Assembly (NCBI RefSeq): GCF_000411135.1
Contig: NZ_KE150262.1
Location: forward strand, 705,045 to 769,044
Reading direction: 5' to 3'
Source of the DNA: Actinotignum schaalii FB123-CNA-2
GTDB taxonomy: Bacteria; Actinomycetota; Actinomycetes; Actinomycetales; Actinomycetaceae
DNA: 64,000 nucleotides
Of this stretch, positions 42,069 through 52,772 are shown piece after piece; positions within the stretch are counted from its first letter, which is position 1, and each line of letters opens with the position of its first letter. Position numbers and translations under genes: made by a program. Below the pieces are notes generated by a model. It saw nothing but the letters and a program-made list of their open reading frames with translations. It did no database searches and was not told the origin of the DNA.

Positions 42069-45000
42069 ATGAGTATCGTTAGCGGATCACCGCAGCCGGA
42101 CCAGGCCGCGCTTTTTAATCAGCTCGCCCAGGAATGCTTCGCGGCGGATGGTGTTGTGCCTTTCAGTGAGCAAACCCTTCTTGATATTGCCGCGGGTGCG
42201 GAAAGTTCGCGGGTGTGGACTCTCGGGGATCCCGTGGTCGGGGTGGCTCATTCCGGGCGCACCGGGGATGTGGAATTGGCCGTGCGTCCGGAGGCCCGCG
42301 GCAAGGGTGCCGGTAAGGAATTGCTGCGCACCGTTCTGGATGCGGGGGAAACCGCGGTGTGGGCACACGGGGATCTGCCCGCCGCGCAGGAACTCGCGGC
42401 ATCTTCCCAGCTCTACCCAGGGCGTACCCTCCTCGTTTTGGAACGTCCGGTTACGGAAGAAAATCCTGCTCCCGCGCTGTGGACTTTGCCGGGGATCGTA
42501 CTGGCTCCGGTGGATCCTGCCGCTGATTTGGAGGATATTGCGCGCCTCAATGCGGAGGCTTTTGCAGATCTGCCCGATCAGGGCCAGCTCACCGCGGAGG
42601 ATCTGCGCGAACGTATGGAAGCGCCCTGGTTCACGCCGGAACTCCTAGTAACGGCGCGCTCCCAAGGTGAACTCGTTGGTTTTGTGTGGCTCAAGCCGAA
42701 TGTGCTTGGGGGCGGCTCTGGTGCTGCGGGCACGGCTGGCGAATCGGCTGCGGGTGAAGCTAATGCGGCCAGCGAACCGAGCGAAGCGAATGTGCTGGAA
42801 CTCTACGTTCTCGCGGTGGCACCGGAACACCGCGGCAAGGGCATCGGGAAGCTCCTGACCGCTTGGGCCCTTGTTACCACTGGCTCGCGGGGCTTCTCGC
42901 GCTGCATTCTCTACGTTGATGCCGCGAATTCCGCCGCGGTGCACGTCTACGGAAAAGCTGGGTTCACGCAGGCGGAACGGCATGTTCGCTATGAATTGCA
43001 ACCCGAACCGGCCCTCTCCGCCACCCGTGCTCGCCTGGCGGCCCGGGAGGGTGCCAGCGCTGTGGAACCCACCCCGCACGAAACTTTCCTGCAGGCGGTG
43101 CGGCTCGGCTCCCCGGTCTCCACGAAATCCCTCACTGATATGGCTAAGGAATCCCGCAAACTCGCCAAGCGCTCCGCGAAAGCCCCGGAGGAATCCCAGC
43201 TTCCCGAAGGTCGTTTCGCGGATCGGGAACTCTCCTGGCTGGCTTTCAATGAGCGGGTGCTGGAGCAGGCAGAGGATGAAACCCTGCCGCTCTTGGAACG
43301 CGCCTGGTTCCTCTCCATTTTCTCCTCGAACCTCGATGAGTTCTTCATGGTGCGGGTGGCTGGTCTCAAGCGCCGTATTGATACCGGCATCGGAGTGGTG
43401 GCCGCATCCGGCCTCACCCCGCGCCAGGTGATGAAAGGCATCGCGGAACGCACCCATGAACTGACCGCGCGTCAAGCGAAAGTCTATTCGGAGGATATCA
43501 AGCCTAAACTCGAAGGCCAGGGCGTTTTCATCCGCCGCTGGAATGAGCTAGATGCGCAGGTACAGCAGCGCTTCTCCAAGCTATTCAAGGATGAGATCTT
43601 CCCTGTCCTCACCCCGCTCGCGGTGGATCCCTCCCATCCCTTCCCGTATATCTCAGGTCTGTCCCTCAACCTCGCCGTCGTCCTCAAGGATCGGCGCGGT
43701 TCCTCCGCTTTTGCGCGGGTGAAAGTGCCGGATTTGCTCCCGCGTTTCCTCATGATTGGAGAAGATGGCACTGCCTACAGTCCGGAAAACGTTCCGGTGG
43801 AGGCCGGTAGCGATATTGAATTCCTGCCCCTGGAGGAACTTATCGGGCACCACCTGGGTGAGCTCTTCCCCGGTATGGATGTGCAGAGCTACGCGACCTT
43901 CCGGGTCACCCGTAATGAGGACCTCGAAGTCGAAGAAGATGACGCAGAAAACCTCCTCACCGCGCTGGAACGCGAATTGCTCCGGCGGCGCTTCGGGCCG
44001 GTGGTGCGCCTGGAAGTAGATGAGGATATGGATGATGCCACCCTCAGTTTCCTCCAGAAGGAAATGAGCGTGAGCTCCTCTGATACCTACCGCCTACCCG
44101 CGCCCTTGGATTTACAATCCCTGGAGCAGCTTCACGATCTGGATCGGCCCGGGCTCAAATACCCCAAGTACGTTCCGGTCACGCCTACGGGGCTCACCGA
44201 TGCCGAATCGGCCAAACCCGCGGATTTCTTTGCCAAGCTGCGTGATCATGATGTGCTGCTTCACCACCCCTACGAATCTTTCTCCACCTCGGTGCAGCAA
44301 TTCATTGCCCAGGCAGCCGCGGATCCGCAAGTCCTGGCCATTAAACAAACCCTGTACCGTACGTCGGGGGATTCCCCCATCGTCAATTCGCTCATCCGCG
44401 CGGCCCGCGCCGGGAAACAGGTCCTCGCCATCGTGGAGATCAAGGCACGTTTCGATGAGCAGCGCAATATTGAGTGGGCACGCAAGCTAGAGCGCGCCGG
44501 GGTCCATGTGGTCTACGGCATGATCGGGCTGAAAACCCACTGCAAGCTCGCACTGGTGGTCCGCCAAGAATCCGATGGCCTGCGCCGCTACTGCCACGTG
44601 GGTACCGGCAACTACAACCCGAAAACCGCCCGCGGCTATGAGGATCTGGGCCTGCTCACCTCCAACCGGGATGTAGGCCAGGATCTCACCCGGCTGTTCA
44701 ACCAGCTTTCCGGCTACTCTCGGCAGGAACGCTTCCACCGGCTCCTCGTGGCGCCCACCGGCATCCGCTCCGGGCTTATCGACCGGATCGAACGCGAAAT
44801 TGAAAACAAGAACGCCGGCAAACCCGCGTGGGTGAAATTCAAAGTCAACTCCATCGTGGACGAAGCCATGATCGACGCCCTCTACCGGGCCAGCCAAGCT
44901 GGTGTGAAAGTCAGCATCCAGGTGCGCGGAATCTGCGCCCTGCGTGCCGGCATCCCCGGGCTCTCGGATAACATCAAGGCTCGTTCCATTCTGGGGCGCT

Positions 45001-45308
45001 ACCTCGAGCACTCGCGTATCTACGCGTTCTGTAACGACGGCGACGCGGATGTCTTCATCGGCTCCGCCGATCTCATGCATCGCAACCTAGATCGGCGTAT
45101 CGAAGCCCTTATCAAGATCACGGATCCGGATATGGTGGATCGCCTGGTAGAGCTTGTGGATGTTGCCACCGCGGATACCACCAGCTCGTGGCACTTGGGC
45201 CCGGACGGGTGGGTGCGTCACAACCTCAGCCCGAAGGGCCGCCCGCTCGTCGATATCCAGGAGCTGCTCATGAAGCAGGCACGCTCACGCGTGGCAGGAG
45301 GGGACTAG
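42069..45308 (+). CDS. Mycothiol synthase-like (MshD) and polyphosphate kinase 1 fusion
   Basis: A single 1079-residue frame with two proteins' worth of sequence. Residues about 1-315 are a double GNAT domain of the MshD type; the second domain has [13 protein letters not shown] (about 249) and VYGKAGF, as expected for acetyl-CoA binding and mycothiol synthesis. Residues about 375-1075 are PPK1: [20 protein letters not shown], the autophosphorylated His in [11 protein letters not shown] (about 822), [20 protein letters not shown] and [12 protein letters not shown] (about 1001). The linker in between is low in conserved motifs. Both activities are normally separate proteins. The gene is followed by a MutT1-like gene, a common PPK1 neighbour. 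GGAGCC precedes the ATG. Confidence 0.88.
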   Translation: MSIVSGSPQPDQAALFNQLAQECFAADGVVPFSEQTLLDIAAGAESSRVWTLGDPVVGVAHSGRTGDVELAVRPEARGKGAGKELLRTVLDAGETAVWAHGDLPAAQELAASSQLYPGRTLLVLERPVTEENPAPALWTLPGIVLAPVDPAADLEDIARLNAEAFADLPDQGQLTAEDLRERMEAPWFTPELLVTARSQGELVGFVWLKPNVLGGGSGAAGTAGESAAGEANAASEPSEANVLELYVLAVAPEHRGKGIGKLLTAWALVTTGSRGFSRCILYVDAANSAAVHVYGKAGFTQAERHVRYELQPEPALSATRARLAAREGASAVEPTPHETFLQAVRLGSPVSTKSLTDMAKESRKLAKRSAKAPEESQLPEGRFADRELSWLAFNERVLEQAEDETLPLLERAWFLSIFSSNLDEFFMVRVAGLKRRIDTGIGVVAASGLTPRQVMKGIAERTHELTARQAKVYSEDIKPKLEGQGVFIRRWNELDAQVQQRFSKLFKDEIFPVLTPLAVDPSHPFPYISGLSLNLAVVLKDRRGSSAFARVKVPDLLPRFLMIGEDGTAYSPENVPVEAGSDIEFLPLEELIGHHLGELFPGMDVQSYATFRVTRNEDLEVEEDDAENLLTALERELLRRRFGPVVRLEVDEDMDDATLSFLQKEMSVSSSDTYRLPAPLDLQSLEQLHDLDRPGLKYPKYVPVTPTGLTDAESAKPADFFAKLRDHDVLLHHPYESFSTSVQQFIAQAAADPQVLAIKQTLYRTSGDSPIVNSLIRAARAGKQVLAIVEIKARFDEQRNIEWARKLERAGVHVVYGMIGLKTHCKLALVVRQESDGLRRYCHVGTGNYNPKTARGYEDLGLLTSNRDVGQDLTRLFNQLSGYSRQERFHRLLVAPTGIRSGLIDRIEREIENKNAGKPAWVKFKVNSIVDEAMIDALYRASQAGVKVSIQVRGICALRAGIPGLSDNIKARSILGRYLEHSRIYAFCNDGDADVFIGSADLMHRNLDRRIEALIKITDPDMVDRLVELVDVATADTTSSWHLGPDGWVRHNLSPKGRPLVDIQELLMKQARSRVAGGD

Positions 45309-45437
45309 AAAACCTGGGCCGCCCCGGCCCGCCGGCAGCGGTCCGGCCCAGAATCTGCCGGGTAAGCCGCGGCCAGGGCCTCGCGGGACAACCGCGGGTG
45401 CGCACATATCCGTAACGACTATGCCGAAGGGGGAGTG

Positions 45438-46391
45438 ATGGGCAGCGTTCATGCTGCGGGTGCCGTTGTATGGCGCAAAAAAGCAGGCGAATTCCAGGTG
45501 CTACTCGTACGCCGGGATAGCTATAAAGACTGGTCTTTCCCCAAGGGTAAATACAAGCCCGGCGAAGGCCCGCGCATGGCAGCCGTACGGGAAGTCTACG
45601 AAGAAACCGGCGAATATATCGCCCTGCAGCGCCCCCTGCCCTCCATTGGCTACACCCTCTCCTCGGGGAAAAAGAAACGGGTCTTTTACTGGGTGGCCCG
45701 CCCGCTCACACCGCGCTCCCGGCCAGTCGCCGCCCGCCCGGAATTCCCCAAGGCCCACCCCGGCGAAATCACCCGATCACGCTGGATGAACGCGGAAACC
45801 GCCCTCGAAAAACTCAGTTATAAAGACGAACGCGCCATGCTCAAACGCGTCCTGAAATATTGGGAACGCGGGGAACTCACCACCCGTGCGGTGCTGCTAG
45901 TGCGCCACGCCCGCGCCCAAAAACGCTCGGCCTGGAACGGAAGTGAAAAAACCCGGCCCCTCACCCCGCACGGAGCCGCGCGGGCTCGCACCATCAGCGC
46001 GGTGCTCAGCGTATACGGCGTGGACCGGCTCGTTTCCTCCCCCTGGCAGCGCTGCACCGCCACCATCGCCCCCTACGCGCAGGCTTCCGGAGTTTCCCTC
46101 ACCTGCGTCGCCGCACTCACCGAACACTCCCACGCGAAGAACCCCGGCGGAGTGCGTAAAACCATCGAAGGGGTACTAACAGACAGCGGCGCTCCCGCGG
46201 CGGTCAGCTTGCATCGCCCCACCTTGAGCACAGTTATCGACGTCGTTAAAAAACACGGCGGCCACCACGTGCGCGAAAAGCTCCCCGAGGAAGATCCCTA
46301 CCTCAAAACCGGAGAAATCCTCGTCGTCCATATGAAAGACAAGCACGCGGTAGACGTCGAGCGCTTCCGCCCCGTCCACACCGAGCTTTAG
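45438..46391 (+). CDS. mutT1: MutT1-like NUDIX hydrolase-histidine phosphatase
   Basis: A 317-residue protein with two domains. An N-terminal NUDIX domain has WSFPKGKYKPGEGPRMAAVR and REVYEETGE. A C-terminal histidine-phosphatase domain has VLLVRHARAQ (the catalytic-His RH motif, near residue 153) and a later EHSHAKNP. MutT1-type enzymes clean up oxidised nucleotides or diadenosine polyphosphates and are found near ppk in mycobacteria. The start is ATG 45438 with AAGGGGGAG directly upstream; a GTG at 45435 is the alternative. It lies 130 bp after the MshD-PPK1 gene. Confidence 0.88.
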   Translation: MGSVHAAGAVVWRKKAGEFQVLLVRRDSYKDWSFPKGKYKPGEGPRMAAVREVYEETGEYIALQRPLPSIGYTLSSGKKKRVFYWVARPLTPRSRPVAARPEFPKAHPGEITRSRWMNAETALEKLSYKDERAMLKRVLKYWERGELTTRAVLLVRHARAQKRSAWNGSEKTRPLTPHGAARARTISAVLSVYGVDRLVSSPWQRCTATIAPYAQASGVSLTCVAALTEHSHAKNPGGVRKTIEGVLTDSGAPAAVSLHRPTLSTVIDVVKKHGGHHVREKLPEEDPYLKTGEILVVHMKDKHAVDVERFRPVHTEL

Positions 46392-46518
46392 CGACCGTGT
46401 GTCTAGCGGCCAGCGTGCAGGCTGTTCCCGTGAGCGTGCCCTGTGTACCCCGTGTGCCCAACGGGCCCGCACAGCCAGCCACATACCCAGAGCGCTCTGT
46501 GAGACATGCTACAAGCTC

Positions 46519-46540
46519 GTTAACCTTCTGTTTACCTCCG
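46519..46540 (+). promoter_or_regulatory. PHO-box-like direct repeat upstream of pstS
   Basis: GTTAACCTTCT followed by GTTTACCTCCG: two 11-bp units with GTTnACC at the same position. This matches the direct-repeat architecture of actinobacterial PhoP sites, 85-105 bp before the pstS start. It suggests that pst is induced by phosphate limitation. Confidence 0.68.
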
Positions 46541-46624
46541 GTGCGGGTCACCGTAACCCACGCTTCCTAGGCTCGAACCAGCGAGCGCCGAAACGGGCGT
46601 TCCTGAACACGCAAGGATTAAACA

Positions 46625-47746
46625 GTGAAGACCATGAAGATCTCGGCACTTGCGGGTGCCACCGCTCTTGCTCTGACCCTTTCCGCCTGTGGTGGGGACG
46701 CAACGACTTCTGCCACCACCGAAGCCGCCAAGGGGGACACCACCACCCAGGCCGCGGATAGCGGCTCGAACCTCTCGGGTACTATCTCCGGTTCCGGTGC
46801 CTCCTCGCAGCAGAAGGCGCAGCAGGCCTGGCGCGATAACTTCACCATTGCGAACTCGGGCGTGACCGTCAATTACGAGCCCACCGGCTCGGGCACCGGC
46901 CGCCAGCAGTTCCTCTCCGGCCAGGTGCAGTACGCTGGCACGGATTCGGCCCTCAAGGCCGAAGAACTTACCAAGGTCTCCAACGCCTGCAAGACCGATG
47001 TGGCCGTGGAACTGCCCGTCTACATTTCCCCCATCGCGATCGCTGTGAACCTCGAAGGCGTCAAGGAGCTCAAGCTCGATGCTCCCACCATCGCGAAGAT
47101 CTTCTCCGGCCAGATTGAGAAGTGGAACGACCCGGCGATTGCCGCCACCAACTCCGGCGTCAAGCTTCCTGACGAAACCATTATTCCGATCCACCGCGCG
47201 GAAAAGTCCGGCACCACCGGTAACTTCCAGTCCTACCTGGAAGAAGCTGCCCCCGAAGTCTGGACCTACGGCTCGGAAGAAACCTGGCCGATCCAGGGCG
47301 GTCAGTCCGCCGAATCCACCTCCGGCGTGGTCCAGCTGGCGCTTTCCACCCCGAACTCGATCATCTACGCCGACTACTCCCAGATTGAAACCCTCACCCC
47401 GGTGAAGGTCAAGGTTGGCGATGAGTTCATCGGTCCCGAACCGGAAGCCGCCGCCCGCGTGGTGGATGACTCCCCGGCCGCCGAAGGCGCCACAGATACC
47501 CTCCTCAACAAGGACCTCAAGCGTGACGGCTCCGTCAAGGGTGCCTACCCGGTCGTCATGCTCTCCTACCTCATCGGCTGCCAGGAATACAAGGATGCCT
47601 CCACCGGTGAACTGGTCAAGGCGTTCTTCACCTACGTCGTCTCTGAAGAGGGCCAGAAGGCCGCCTTCGCCGCCAACGGTGGTAACGCCCCGATTTCGGA
47701 AACCCTGCGCACGCAGGCCATGGCCGTTATCGATACCATCAAGTAA
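46625..47746 (+). CDS. pstS: Phosphate ABC transporter substrate-binding lipoprotein
   Basis: A 373-residue PstS. The signal peptide ends in the lipobox TLSACGG (Cys at about residue 22), so it is a membrane-anchored phosphate-binding protein. SGASSQQKAQQAWRDNF and YEPTGSGTGRQQFLSGQVQY are PstS signatures, as is HRAEKSGTTGNFQSYLEE. The start is GTG 46625 with AAGGA upstream. It opens the pstSCAB operon after a PHO-box-like repeat. Confidence 0.93.
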   Translation: MKTMKISALAGATALALTLSACGGDATTSATTEAAKGDTTTQAADSGSNLSGTISGSGASSQQKAQQAWRDNFTIANSGVTVNYEPTGSGTGRQQFLSGQVQYAGTDSALKAEELTKVSNACKTDVAVELPVYISPIAIAVNLEGVKELKLDAPTIAKIFSGQIEKWNDPAIAATNSGVKLPDETIIPIHRAEKSGTTGNFQSYLEEAAPEVWTYGSEETWPIQGGQSAESTSGVVQLALSTPNSIIYADYSQIETLTPVKVKVGDEFIGPEPEAAARVVDDSPAAEGATDTLLNKDLKRDGSVKGAYPVVMLSYLIGCQEYKDASTGELVKAFFTYVVSEEGQKAAFAANGGNAPISETLRTQAMAVIDTIK

Positions 47747-47787
47747 ACACCGGTTAGACAACCGAATACCTCTATCTGAAAGTCGAT

Positions 47788-48900
47788 ATGACTGAACGAG
47801 ATAACGCAGCCGGGGAGGTTCTTGAGCGTAACGCTCAGGAAACCTCCCCGGAGGTGGGTCAGACTGCAGTGCCGGCCCGCCCGAGCAAACGCGCGCGTCG
47901 CCGCGTTGCAGACACTACCTTCAACGGCCTGGCCATCGGTGCTGGAGCATTCATCATCCTCATCCTGGGTGCCGTTTTCATCTTCCTGCTCCTCGAGTCA
48001 TATCCGGCATTCATTGCCGGTAAGGAAGAAATCTCAGGGACAGCAGATTTCACGAAGGGGATGGGATTCTGGCAGTACGCCGGGGCAGCCCTCTTCGGCA
48101 CCGTGCTTTCCGCACTCCTGGCTCTCGCCCTTGCTGTGCCCTTCGCGGTGGCGATTGCGCTGTTCATTTCGCATTTCGCACACCGGCGCTTCGCCTCCGT
48201 CCTCGGTTACATCATTGACCTGCTCGCGGCCATTCCCTCGGTGGTTTTCGGCCTGTGGGGCATCCGCACTCTCGAACCGATTGTGCGTCCCGTTTTCGAA
48301 TGGGTCTCCAATGTGCTCACCCCGCCCCTCCAGTGGTGGGTGGATCACGTTCCCTTCATGGGTGAAGAAGGCGGACTGGCCCAATTCGACTGGTGGCCCC
48401 TGCAGCCCAGCCTGGTGGCTTTCACTCCGCCGGCCCGTAACATCATGATGGGCGGCCTGGTACTGGCCATTATGATCCTCCCGATTATCACCTCGCTGTG
48501 CCGTGAAGTGTTCCTCCAGACGCCGAAGCTGCTGGAAGAAGCGGCCCTTGGCCTGGGCGCCACCCGCTGGGAAATGATCAAGATGACTGTGCTCCCGGTG
48601 GGGCGTTCCGGTATCGTTTCCGCGGCTATGCTGGGCCTGGGGCGCGCCCTGGGCGAAACGATGGCGCTCCTTATGGTGCTCTCGGCGGGTCTGCAGGTGA
48701 ACTTCAACCTCTTCTCCCCGGGCCAGCACTCCACCATCGCCTCCCAGATCGCCCTGAACTTCCCTGAAGCTCATCCCGGTCTGCAGCGCCAGGTCCTTAT
48801 CGGTATCGGCCTCATGCTCTTCGCCCTGACCTTCGTGGTCAACTGGTTGGCGCGGCGCGTTCTGGCCCGGTACGCAGAATTCTCAGGAGCGAATGCCTAA
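47788..48900 (+). CDS. pstC: Phosphate ABC transporter permease
   Basis: A 370-residue permease with six hydrophobic segments, the first at residues about 45-70. The EAA-type loop (KLLEEAALGLGATRWEMIKM) contacts PstB, and IPSVVFGLWGI lies in the channel region. The N-terminal 45 residues are hydrophilic. It lies 41 bp after pstS and its stop overlaps the start of pstA by one base. With PstA it forms the membrane channel for high-affinity phosphate uptake. Confidence 0.93.
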   Translation: MTERDNAAGEVLERNAQETSPEVGQTAVPARPSKRARRRVADTTFNGLAIGAGAFIILILGAVFIFLLLESYPAFIAGKEEISGTADFTKGMGFWQYAGAALFGTVLSALLALALAVPFAVAIALFISHFAHRRFASVLGYIIDLLAAIPSVVFGLWGIRTLEPIVRPVFEWVSNVLTPPLQWWVDHVPFMGEEGGLAQFDWWPLQPSLVAFTPPARNIMMGGLVLAIMILPIITSLCREVFLQTPKLLEEAALGLGATRWEMIKMTVLPVGRSGIVSAAMLGLGRALGETMALLMVLSAGLQVNFNLFSPGQHSTIASQIALNFPEAHPGLQRQVLIGIGLMLFALTFVVNWLARRVLARYAEFSGANA

Positions 48901-50021
48901 TGAGTACTGACGTGACACAGACCCCCGCCAGCCAACCCGACGGCGGAGCGCACGCTATTCCGGTCGAGCCGGCTGTCAGCGAAGGCACGCCGATCTTCGC
49001 CTCCGAATACGGGCGCCTGCCCAAGTTCTTCAACTGGGCCGTGCTCATCGTGTGCATGCTGGCTTCCTGGCTACTTTTCCACTTCGGTTTCAAAGCGGAT
49101 TCACTTTTCGGCGCGGTCCTCGTGGGACTCCTTGTCTTCTTCCTCGTTATCCGCATTGTCGGGTACGCGGTAGAAGGCCCGCGCCGCGGCGCCAACCGCA
49201 TGGCAACCGTGCTCATCACCAGTGCTTTTGCGCTCGCGGTTCTTCCACTGCTCTCGCTGCTGTACACGGTGATCGTGGAAGCCCTTCCGGTTCTCAGCTA
49301 CTCCTTCCTCAATAATTCCACCCTCGGCATGTCCCTGCCCGGCGCTCAGCCCGGTCTCGGCCACGCCATCGTGGGCACGCTCATTATTACCGGCATTACG
49401 GCGCTCATCGCCATTCCGCTCGGTGTTCTGACGGCCATCTACCTGGTGGAATACAATAGGGGCGGCTGGTTCGGGCGCTCGGTGACCTTCCTGGTCGATA
49501 TCATGACGGGCATCCCTTCTATCGTGGCCGGTCTCTTTGCCGCGGCGATTGTTCCGGTGCTCGCCCCCGCGCTCGGGTTCCGCAATGGCATCATGGGCGC
49601 CGTCGCCCTTGTTGTTCTTATGACGCCGATCGTGGTGCGCAATACCGAAGAAATGCTGCGCATCGTCTCCAATGAATTGCGCGAAGCGTCCTACGCGCTG
49701 GGAGTGACGAAGTCCCGCACTATTATCAAGGTGGTGCTGCGGACCGCGCTGCCGGGTATTGTTTCCGGCTGCGTGATCGCCATCGCCCGCGTGATCGGCG
49801 AATCGGCCCCGCTGATGATTACCGCCTCCGTCTCGGACACGTTCAACTATTCCTTGTTCAACGGTCCGATGATGACGTTGCCGGTCTTCGTTTACTCGCA
49901 GTTCAAGGCCAATAACCTCGATCTGGCCTGGGGCGGCGCGCTCGTCTTGGTGTTTATCGTGCTGGTATTCAACTTGCTGGCGCGCTTGATTGCTCATATC
50001 TTCGCCCCGAAGGGCCGCTAA
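48900..50021 (+). CDS. pstA: Phosphate ABC transporter permease
   Basis: A 373-residue permease with six to eight hydrophobic segments. [20 protein letters not shown] and the ABC-contacting loop ([20 protein letters not shown]) are typical of PstA. The N-terminal 40 residues are hydrophilic. Its first base is the last base of the pstC stop (TAATG), so the pair is translationally coupled. It pairs with PstC to form the channel. Confidence 0.93.
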   Translation: MSTDVTQTPASQPDGGAHAIPVEPAVSEGTPIFASEYGRLPKFFNWAVLIVCMLASWLLFHFGFKADSLFGAVLVGLLVFFLVIRIVGYAVEGPRRGANRMATVLITSAFALAVLPLLSLLYTVIVEALPVLSYSFLNNSTLGMSLPGAQPGLGHAIVGTLIITGITALIAIPLGVLTAIYLVEYNRGGWFGRSVTFLVDIMTGIPSIVAGLFAAAIVPVLAPALGFRNGIMGAVALVVLMTPIVVRNTEEMLRIVSNELREASYALGVTKSRTIIKVVLRTALPGIVSGCVIAIARVIGESAPLMITASVSDTFNYSLFNGPMMTLPVFVYSQFKANNLDLAWGGALVLVFIVLVFNLLARLIAHIFAPKGR

Positions 50022-50044
50022 AGCGGCAGCCGAAAGGAAAAACA

Positions 50045-50824
50045 GTGCCTCAGGGAATTAGTGTTCGTAACGAGAACATCTACTACGGTGATTTCCTCGC
50101 CGTGGAGAACGTCAATGTGGATATTAAGCCGAATTCGGTGACCGCGCTCATCGGGCCGTCCGGTTGCGGCAAGTCCACCTTCTTGCGTTCCCTCAACCGT
50201 ATGCATGAAGTGATCGACGGCGCATACGTGACCGGCGACGTCTTCATCGACGGTAATAATATCTACGGCCCCGGCGTGGACCCGGTAACCGTCCGCCAGC
50301 ACGTGGGCATGGTCTTCCAGCGTGCCAATCCCTTCCCCACCATGTCGATTCGTGACAATGTGCTGGCGGGGATGCGGCTCAATTCGCAGAAGATCAAGAA
50401 GTCCGATGCGGATGAGATCGTGGAGCGTTCGCTGCGCGGCTCCAACCTCTGGGAAGAAGTGAAGGACCGCCTCGATAAGCCGGGTTCTTCGCTTTCCGGC
50501 GGCCAGCAGCAGCGCCTGTGCATTGCCCGGGCCATCGCGGTCAAGCCCGAGGTGCTCCTCATGGACGAACCGTGTTCGGCCCTCGACCCGATTTCCACCC
50601 TCGCGATTGAGGACCTCATGAACAGCCTCAAAGAGGAATACACAATCGTAATCGTGACGCACAATATGCAGCAGGCTGCGCGCGTCTCGGAAATGACCGG
50701 CTTCTTCAATATTGCCGGGACCGGCAAGCCCGGGCACCTCGTGGAGTTCGACCAGACGGAGAAGATTTTCTCCAACCCGACCCATAAGGAAACCGAAGAT
50801 TACGTCTCCGGGCGTTTCGGTTAA
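50045..50824 (+). CDS. pstB: Phosphate ABC transporter ATP-binding protein
   Basis: A 259-residue ABC ATPase. Walker A is GPSGCGKST (residues about 39-47), the signature is LSGGQQQR, Walker B is [12 protein letters not shown] and the switch His is in [12 protein letters not shown]. These are standard PstB motifs. The start is GTG 50045 with GAAAGGAA upstream. It ends before a 13-bp terminator hairpin; no phoU follows it, unlike many pst operons. Confidence 0.93.
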   Translation: MPQGISVRNENIYYGDFLAVENVNVDIKPNSVTALIGPSGCGKSTFLRSLNRMHEVIDGAYVTGDVFIDGNNIYGPGVDPVTVRQHVGMVFQRANPFPTMSIRDNVLAGMRLNSQKIKKSDADEIVERSLRGSNLWEEVKDRLDKPGSSLSGGQQQRLCIARAIAVKPEVLLMDEPCSALDPISTLAIEDLMNSLKEEYTIVIVTHNMQQAARVSEMTGFFNIAGTGKPGHLVEFDQTEKIFSNPTHKETEDYVSGRFG

Positions 50825-50856
50825 ACACCGGCTAAATCTTAGCTGTTTACCTTGCG

Positions 50857-50894
50857 AACTGTGCCGCGCGGGAATGATCCTGCGCGGCACAGTT
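50857..50894. terminator. Terminator of the pst operon
   Basis: AACTGTGCCGCGC (50857-50869) and GCGCGGCACAGTT (50882-50894) are perfect complements around a 12-base loop, 32 bp after pstB. Confidence 0.85.
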
Positions 50895-51022
50895 ATGTTG
50901 TGGATGCTATATAAGTACGACGACGCCGCACCGGCCCGCCGCCTCACCTCTGTGCAGCGTGCGCGTGGTGTGGTGCTCGCCCGCGGGGTTAGCGCGGGCC
51001 GGGCGGAGATGCGTAAATACGT

Positions 51023-52033
51023 CTAGATCAGTACCAGGCGCAGCAACCACGTAGCAACCGCTGCCAGGGCACCGGCGGCCGGGATCGTGAGGATCCAAGC
51101 GGTGGCAATGTTACCGGCCACGGACCAGCGCACTGCCGAACGTCGCTTCGTGGCACCGACCCCCATGATGGCGCAGGTGATGGTATGCGTGGTGGAAATC
51201 GGGGCGGCCCATACAAACGCCGTCGTATAAAGAACGCTGGCGGCTACACTTTCCGCAACGAAACCGCGAGCCGGATCCAAATCAATAATTTTTGAGCCGA
51301 GCGTCTTCATAATGCGGAAACCGCCGGTCGCGGTCCCCAAAGAAATCGCGGCGGCCGCGGCCAGTTTCACCCAGGTGGGGATGCCGTCTTCAAGATTGTG
51401 GAAACCGCCGGCCGTGAGGGCCAGCACGATCACGCCCATTGTTTTCTGGGCGTCCTGGAGGCCGTGCCCGAGGGCCACCATGGCAGCGGAAACCGTCTGG
51501 GCGTAACGGAAGCGATGCATAGTGGTGTGGTAGGGAGCCTCCGTGAGGAGGCGCAGCACCACTTTCATAATGAGATAGGCCAGCAGGAAACCAACCGCGG
51601 GGGAAACGATCATCGGCACCACCACACGGTCGAAAATAACCGTCCAATGCACGGTGGCCAGGGAGGCGATACCGGCGCCGGCCAGCCCGCCGATAAGCGC
51701 ATGCGAAGAAGAAGAGGGCAGCCCGCGCCACCAGGTAATAAGATTCCAGCCAATCGCGCCGGCCAGTCCGCCGAGTACCAGGGTGAGGCCGGTTATTTTT
51801 TCCAGCTCGGTAATATCAACGATGCCGGAGCCGATTGTTTCGGCTACTTTCGTGCCGAGCATCGCGCCGAGGAAGTTCATGACGGCTGCCATCGCGAGGG
51901 CCACCCCGGGGGTCAATGCACGGGTGGCTACCGAGGTGGCGATGGCATTCGCGGCGTCGTGAAAACCGTTAGTGAAGTCAAAAATGAGGCTAATGACGAC
52001 GACGGTGCCCACCAAAAAGAGCAACTCGGACAA
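51023..52033 (-). CDS. pit: Low-affinity phosphate transporter (Pit family)
   Basis: A 336-residue polytopic protein with about ten hydrophobic segments. DFTNGFHDAANAIATSVATR and WRGLPSSSSHALIGGLAGAG are diagnostic of the PiT family, as is ISTTHTITCAIMGVG near the C-terminus. The start is a rare TTG at 52033 with AAGGAG 8 bases upstream. The gene begins 2 bp after the stop of the DUF47 gene, so the two form an operon. It imports phosphate with cations. Confidence 0.92.
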   Translation of the reverse strand: MSELLFLVGTVVVISLIFDFTNGFHDAANAIATSVATRALTPGVALAMAAVMNFLGAMLGTKVAETIGSGIVDITELEKITGLTLVLGGLAGAIGWNLITWWRGLPSSSSHALIGGLAGAGIASLATVHWTVIFDRVVVPMIVSPAVGFLLAYLIMKVVLRLLTEAPYHTTMHRFRYAQTVSAAMVALGHGLQDAQKTMGVIVLALTAGGFHNLEDGIPTWVKLAAAAAISLGTATGGFRIMKTLGSKIIDLDPARGFVAESVAASVLYTTAFVWAAPISTTHTITCAIMGVGATKRRSAVRWSVAGNIATAWILTIPAAGALAAVATWLLRLVLI

Positions 52034-52035
52034 AA

Positions 52036-52662
52036 TCAGGACTCCTTGAGGGCAATACGCTCGACCACGGCGGCGAGCGTCTCGAAAGCGTCGACGGTGT
52101 CCTCGAGAGTGTCCACAACCAGTTTGACGCGCAGCAATTCAATGGCATCGGTGGCGTTCTCAAAGAGCGAGGCGAGAGTGGAACGGTAGAGGGAATCGCC
52201 CTTGTTTTCCAGCTGGTTAATTTCCACCCAGTATTCGCGAGTATCCGGGGAAGTGGGGTTGAAATGCGCGAGAATATCCGAGGAGAGGCGGGCGCAGGTC
52301 TTGAGAATATCCACCACCGTCGGCGCGCTATCGGGGAGGGTGAGGGGGCGCATAAAGGCCACGTTTTCCCCGACCTCGTCCATGAGGTCCACGCAATTAT
52401 CGATAGCGGTGGTGAGGGCATAAAGATCCTCCCTGTCGAAAGGGAGGACGAAAGACCTATTTACCACTTTGAGGAGTGCGTGATTTGACTCATCTGCATT
52501 GTTTTCGATGGTGTGCAGCTGCTGTTGCAACTCTCCGCGCTCGTGAACCGGTGCGGTCATGAGCTGCGCGAGGCCCGCGGCGGCAATGGGAAGATGCGCC
52601 GCCTGGGCGCCAATAAGGTCGAAAACCCGCGTGGAACGCGAGAATTTAGAGAATAACCCCAC
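52036..52662 (-). CDS. DUF47/PhoU-like partner of Pit
   Basis: A 208-residue helical protein of the DUF47 family. FDLIGAQAAHLP lies near the start, and ENNADESNHALLKVVNRSFV and LTTAIDNCVDLMDEVGEN in the middle are typical. DUF47 proteins resemble PhoU and are usually encoded with Pit transporters, whose activity they probably regulate. The start is GTG 52662 with GAGGA upstream. It is immediately upstream of pit. Confidence 0.88.
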   Translation of the reverse strand: MGLFSKFSRSTRVFDLIGAQAAHLPIAAAGLAQLMTAPVHERGELQQQLHTIENNADESNHALLKVVNRSFVLPFDREDLYALTTAIDNCVDLMDEVGENVAFMRPLTLPDSAPTVVDILKTCARLSSDILAHFNPTSPDTREYWVEINQLENKGDSLYRSTLASLFENATDAIELLRVKLVVDTLEDTVDAFETLAAVVERIALKES

Positions 52663-52772
52663 GTGAATTCCTCGTTTCGGGGACATGAACAATCGATGAA
52701 CGACTCGTTTCAAGGATAGTTCATTACGGGGCGAAACGTGTATTGCGCGGCGGTGAGATCGGGCAAGAAAAG

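Noticed and set aside
46532-47761. A 409-codon minus-strand frame opposite pstS
   Set aside because: Antisense to a clear PstS gene and lacking any family signature.
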